Below are positions 61,203-64,000 of a DNA stretch of 64,000 bases, piece by piece. Position 1 is the stretch's first letter. Every line of letters starts with the position of its first letter. The notes beneath the pieces were generated by a model. That model did not search any database, was not told the origin of the DNA, and saw only the letters and a list, made by a program, of their open reading frames with translations. The translations under genes and the position numbers were made by a program. This stretch comes from Streptomyces sp. DH37 (GTDB taxonomy: Bacteria > Actinomycetota > Actinomycetes > Streptomycetales > Streptomycetaceae), in NCBI RefSeq assembly GCF_029813835.1, contig NZ_JARVKV010000005.1, positions 1-64,000 on the forward strand. The letters are read 5' to 3'.

Positions 61203-62337
61203 CGACCCGTTCTGACGACCCGTTCCCGAGCCCTCCGGGCGGCCGGGCCGGGACCTGCGCGACCCGGGGGCCCGCGGACTCCGGCCGCCGGGCTCGGGCC
61301 GTCCACTGCGCCGTCCACTCCGGCATCCACTGCGCCGTCCGCGACGGGACCGCTTCGGCGCGCCTCCGTCGAACGCCTCGTCGCCGAGGGGCGGCCCGCG
61401 CGGGCCGCGAGGAGCGATCCGGAACGGGCCGTGTTCCCCTCCGGCGTCATCCGACAGGGCGCCGACGAGATCCGCCCGGTCCACGTACGGCACGCACGGG
61501 CCGAGCGGCCGGTCCACGAGGACGACGACGCCGTGGCCGGGCGCGCCCTGCCCGGCGCCGTCGTGGCCGGCCCCGTCCACCGGCTCGCCGGGCCCGGGGT
61601 GACGGTGGACGCGAGGCAGATCGCAACCGCGGGACGGGCGCTCGGCCGAGAACCGGCCCATGCCGGGGCTCCCGTGCGGACGGCGGAGACGGACTCCTCC
61701 CCGGGCCTGCCGGACTCCTTCGCCGCATGGGCCGAGGACCACCGGGCGGACTCCACGGCCCGAGCCGGGCCGGCCGTGGCCGGTGGCGCCGGGGCCGGAT
61801 CCGTCGGCCCCGGCGCCACCGCGACAGGGTGCGCCCACGTCTGACGACGAGCGGCGGGACGCACCTCTGTCCCCGCTTCTCCTGTCATCTCGGAAGGAGA
61901 CCTCTCCAGATGACCACGCCTGTTCCGAAGGCCGCAACCGCAGTCGCACCCGCCCACCGCGCCGGGACCGCCCGACGGCCGCCCCCGCCCGGTCCCGGGC
62001 CCGGGCCGGAACCCGTCGCCACCGGTCCCCGCGCCGCTCCCGTCGGCACCCGGCGGCACCCGGCGGCCTCGTGGTGGAAGCAGCCGGTCCCCGGGACCGG
62101 CCGGGTGACCCCGGCCCGCGCCGGCGGCAACGGCCCGATCGCACCGGGTCCGCCGTGCGGCCGGGGAGGCGGTAGGCCCGGGACCGGCGGCGAGGGTTCC
62201 CCGCGCGGGCCACGCGGGCCGTGCGAGCCGTGCACCGAGCGGCGTACGCCGTGGGGCCGAGGGTGTCCGCCGACCGCGCCGCGCCTCCCGCTCCCGGCCC
62301 GGCGGGCGGTGCGTACGGGCGGGGAACGGACTCGTGT
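61203..62337 (+). other. 1.1-kb region without a recognisable gene
   Basis: Two weak plus-strand candidates exist. One is a frame at 61431-61844 (MFPSGVIRQGADEIRPV...). The other is an ATG at 61910 with an excellent ribosome site, GGAAGGAG, opening MTTPVPKAATAVAPAHRAG, but turning into Pro/Arg/Gly-rich low-information sequence as far as 62524 over the next gene's end. The second may be the start of a gene destroyed by frameshift. No family motif was found. Confidence 0.35.
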
Positions 62338-63495
62338 TCACCCGCGCACGGGGTCGGGGAAGGACCTGTCGCCGAAGAGGACCCGGCCGGCCGCCGCCCG
62401 GCCGAACGGTGTGCGCAGCAGCGTGAACGCCGCCGCTGCCGCAGCCGGTGTCCGCACGCGGGCCAGCCCTCTGCGCAGCGTGAGCCGGCCCCGGAAGCAG
62501 GAGCGCAGAGCGGCTCCGTCGTAGCCGGCCAGCACGTCCGGCCTCCCGGTCCGCAGCGCCTCGTCGAGGACCGCCGCCGCGAGCTCCGACAGGCGCAGGC
62601 ACGGGTCCAGGCCGCCGGCGGTGAGCGGGGAGACCGCGCCCGCCGCGTCCCCCACGAGAAGCCCGTCGGCGCAGCTGATCCGGCGCAGCACGCCGCCGAC
62701 GGGAATCGGGCCCCCGCGCCGCTCCACCGCCTCGGGACGGTCCACGCCGGCCAGACCGGGAGCCGAGGCGCCGAACCGCTCCAGGGCCCGGCGAAGCCCC
62801 TCCGGGAAGCGGTCGGCGTAGCCGGCGACGCCGACGTGGGCGTGCTGCCCGTCGTTGACCACCCAGGCCAGGTAGCCGGGGGCGAGAGAGGGATCGAGCA
62901 CGCAGTGGAACGTCGGCGGCTCGTCGCTCCCGGGCACCTCGAAGACCTCCTCGGCGCCGATCAGCAGGTGGCGGTTGCGGTCGAGGGCGAGGTCCCGGGC
63001 GACGCGCGAGCGGGCCCCGTCGGCGCCGACGACGAAGCGTGCCCGGACCGCCGTCGGCCCGTCGCGACCGGCCAGGTGGAAGGTGCCGCCCTGCCGGCCG
63101 ACGTAGCGCGTGCCCAGGGCCGTCCGTACGCCCGCGTCGGCCGCGACGGCGGCCGCCGCCTCGTAGAGCGGTGCCATGTCGCCCACCCGGTACTCGTCGC
63201 GGGCGCTGGTCAGGCTGACGGGGCGGCGCAGGCCAGGGGGGTAGAGCACCACCCGCCGGATCGGCGGGCCGAGGTGCTCGGGGGGCAGCGGAAAGTCGTC
63301 GAGCGTCTTCCGCACGAAGATCCCCGTGGTGCGGATCGCGCCGGCGAGACCGGTCCGCCGCTCGGCCAGGAGGACGTCGTGGCCCTGCCGGGCGAGGAGC
63401 GTGGCGGTGTGGAGGCCGGCCAGCCCGGCTCCCACCACCAGTACGTCGGTGTCGGCCGTGGGCCCGAGGCGGTGGGAGGCGTCGGCTGTCTTCAT
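62338..63495 (-). CDS. FAD-dependent oxidoreductase, geranylgeranyl-reductase-like
   Basis: The 385-aa flavoprotein has N-terminal VLVVGAGLAGLHTATLLARQG for FAD binding, FVVGADGARSRVAR in the middle and GLLVGDAAGAVSPLTAGG near the C-terminus. These features define the group of geranylgeranyl reductase/aromatic monooxygenase-type enzymes. It could reduce isoprenoid chains or oxidise an aromatic compound. No prenyl-synthase genes are in view to decide. Confidence 0.85.
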   Translation of the reverse strand: MKTADASHRLGPTADTDVLVVGAGLAGLHTATLLARQGHDVLLAERRTGLAGAIRTTGIFVRKTLDDFPLPPEHLGPPIRRVVLYPPGLRRPVSLTSARDEYRVGDMAPLYEAAAAVAADAGVRTALGTRYVGRQGGTFHLAGRDGPTAVRARFVVGADGARSRVARDLALDRNRHLLIGAEEVFEVPGSDEPPTFHCVLDPSLAPGYLAWVVNDGQHAHVGVAGYADRFPEGLRRALERFGASAPGLAGVDRPEAVERRGGPIPVGGVLRRISCADGLLVGDAAGAVSPLTAGGLDPCLRLSELAAAVLDEALRTGRPDVLAGYDGAALRSCFRGRLTLRRGLARVRTPAAAAAAFTLLRTPFGRAAAGRVLFGDRSFPDPVRG

Positions 63496-63870
63496 GGTCT
63501 GCTCCTGGTGGGTCCGTCATCGGTGCGCGCCGGTGTGCGGCAGGCGCCGGCCGCCGGTCGTCGGCCGGCAGCGCGGCGAGGCCCGGGGCGCGAGGGCGAG
63601 CCGTGCCGATGCGCTGCCGTCGTCATGTCGTCGCCCGGACCCTCACCGAAGACCGGGCGGAGGGCCTCCGGGCCGGGCGTGTGTGCAGGGGGAGCCGTGC
63701 CGGCGGCACGGCCGTACGAGTGCGGGCGCGACGGCGGTCACCGACTCGCGGGCAGCGCCGCGGGGGAGCAGCCCCTCAGGGTGGCCGTGCCGGAGGCGGA
63801 CTGGTCCGAGCCCGCCACCGCCCACGTGGTCACGCGACTGCCGGCGCCGTCGGGTCCCCGGGGCCCGCGA
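63496..63870. other. Gene-free region
   Basis: This 375-bp stretch lies between the flavoprotein start and the stop of the edge gene, both minus strand. It should contain the flavoprotein promoter; none was recognised. Confidence 0.35.
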
Positions 63871-64000
63871 TCACCGGTGTCCTCCGTGCGCGGCCCCGCC
63901 CGCGGCGGTCTCGGCGTTCTCGGCGGTCTCGGTGTTTCCGGTGTTCTCGGGCTCCCAGCGCAGCAGGTCCCCCGGCTGGCACTGGAGCACCTCGCAGAGT
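63871..64000 (-). CDS. Small XRE-family HTH regulator, C-terminal part
   Basis: The gene is cut by the right edge. The visible 43 codons read LCEVLQCQPGDLLRWEPEN followed by a Thr/Glu/Ala tail and TGA at 63871. The first part is the last helix of small Cro/CI-type HTH proteins, whose usual form is LCEVLxCQPGDLL. The complete protein would be about 90-110 aa. Confidence 0.75.
   Translation of the reverse strand, partial: LCEVLQCQPGDLLRWEPENTGNTETAENAETAAGGAAHGGHR

Noticed and set aside
61431..61844. Possible 137-codon gene after the DUF1304 gene
   Set aside because: No family similarity and no ribosome site; mentioned only as part of the unassigned region.

Overview
The window is about 73% G+C with strong third-position GC bias, GTG/ATG starts, many 4-bp ATGA overlaps, and LAL-, SARP-, PadR- and MerR-type regulators. 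All of this points to a Streptomyces or close relative. No rRNA, tRNA or CRISPR was seen.

1) 1-24.4 kb: a nonribosomal peptide (NRPS) gene cluster, cut by the left edge. A divergent mbtH (minus strand) faces a tightly overlapping plus-strand operon. The operon encodes a small LanB-like (lantibiotic dehydratase N-domain) protein, a stand-alone adenylation (A) domain, a PLP-dependent threonine dehydratase/serine racemase-type enzyme, a stand-alone carrier protein and a second LanB-like paralogue. It continues with two NRPSs (C-A-T-C-A-T and C-A-T-C-A-T-TE), a P450 and an MFS exporter. Two tRNA-dependent-type LanB proteins next to an in-trans A/carrier pair are not part of any NRPS pathway I recognise. 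This is the main candidate for a new system.

2) 24.4-32.7 kb: a large LAL (LuxR-family) regulator. Next to it is a compact class II lanthipeptide-like locus. Its LanM keeps the dehydratase residues but has lost two cysteine zinc ligands of the cyclase domain. A Cys-poor precursor with a GG leader follows, then a perfect-palindrome terminator. Two paralogous LuxR-type regulators are transcribed divergently from lanM, and the second carries an in-frame 90-bp tandem duplication at its start.

3) 32.7-46.7 kb: ordinary accessory genes. These are peptidase E, PadR plus an acyl-CoA dehydrogenase (with a clear palindromic operator), pirin, an NhaA-DsbA fusion, a MerR regulator with a typical 19-bp-spacer promoter, a secreted CAP-domain protein abutted by an IS5-family remnant, a PPOX flavoprotein, a PH-domain membrane protein, a frameshifted DUF4232-like gene and a FadR-type regulator.

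4) 46.7-51 kb: a minus-strand L-fucose oxidation operon (2-keto-3-deoxy-fuconate hydrolase family, L-fuconate dehydratase, SDR, fuconolactonase). A 12-bp inverted repeat sits at its promoter, and the FadR gene lies beside the operon.

5) 51-64 kb: stress and metal genes. These are a hemerythrin-esterase fusion, ribosomal protein L31B, an NRAMP Mn transporter with a small membrane partner, a Mn catalase, a small SARP-like regulator, a DUF5133 pair, a ZIP transporter, a DUF1304 protein, a geranylgeranyl-reductase-like flavoprotein and, at the right edge, the C-terminus of a small XRE regulator.
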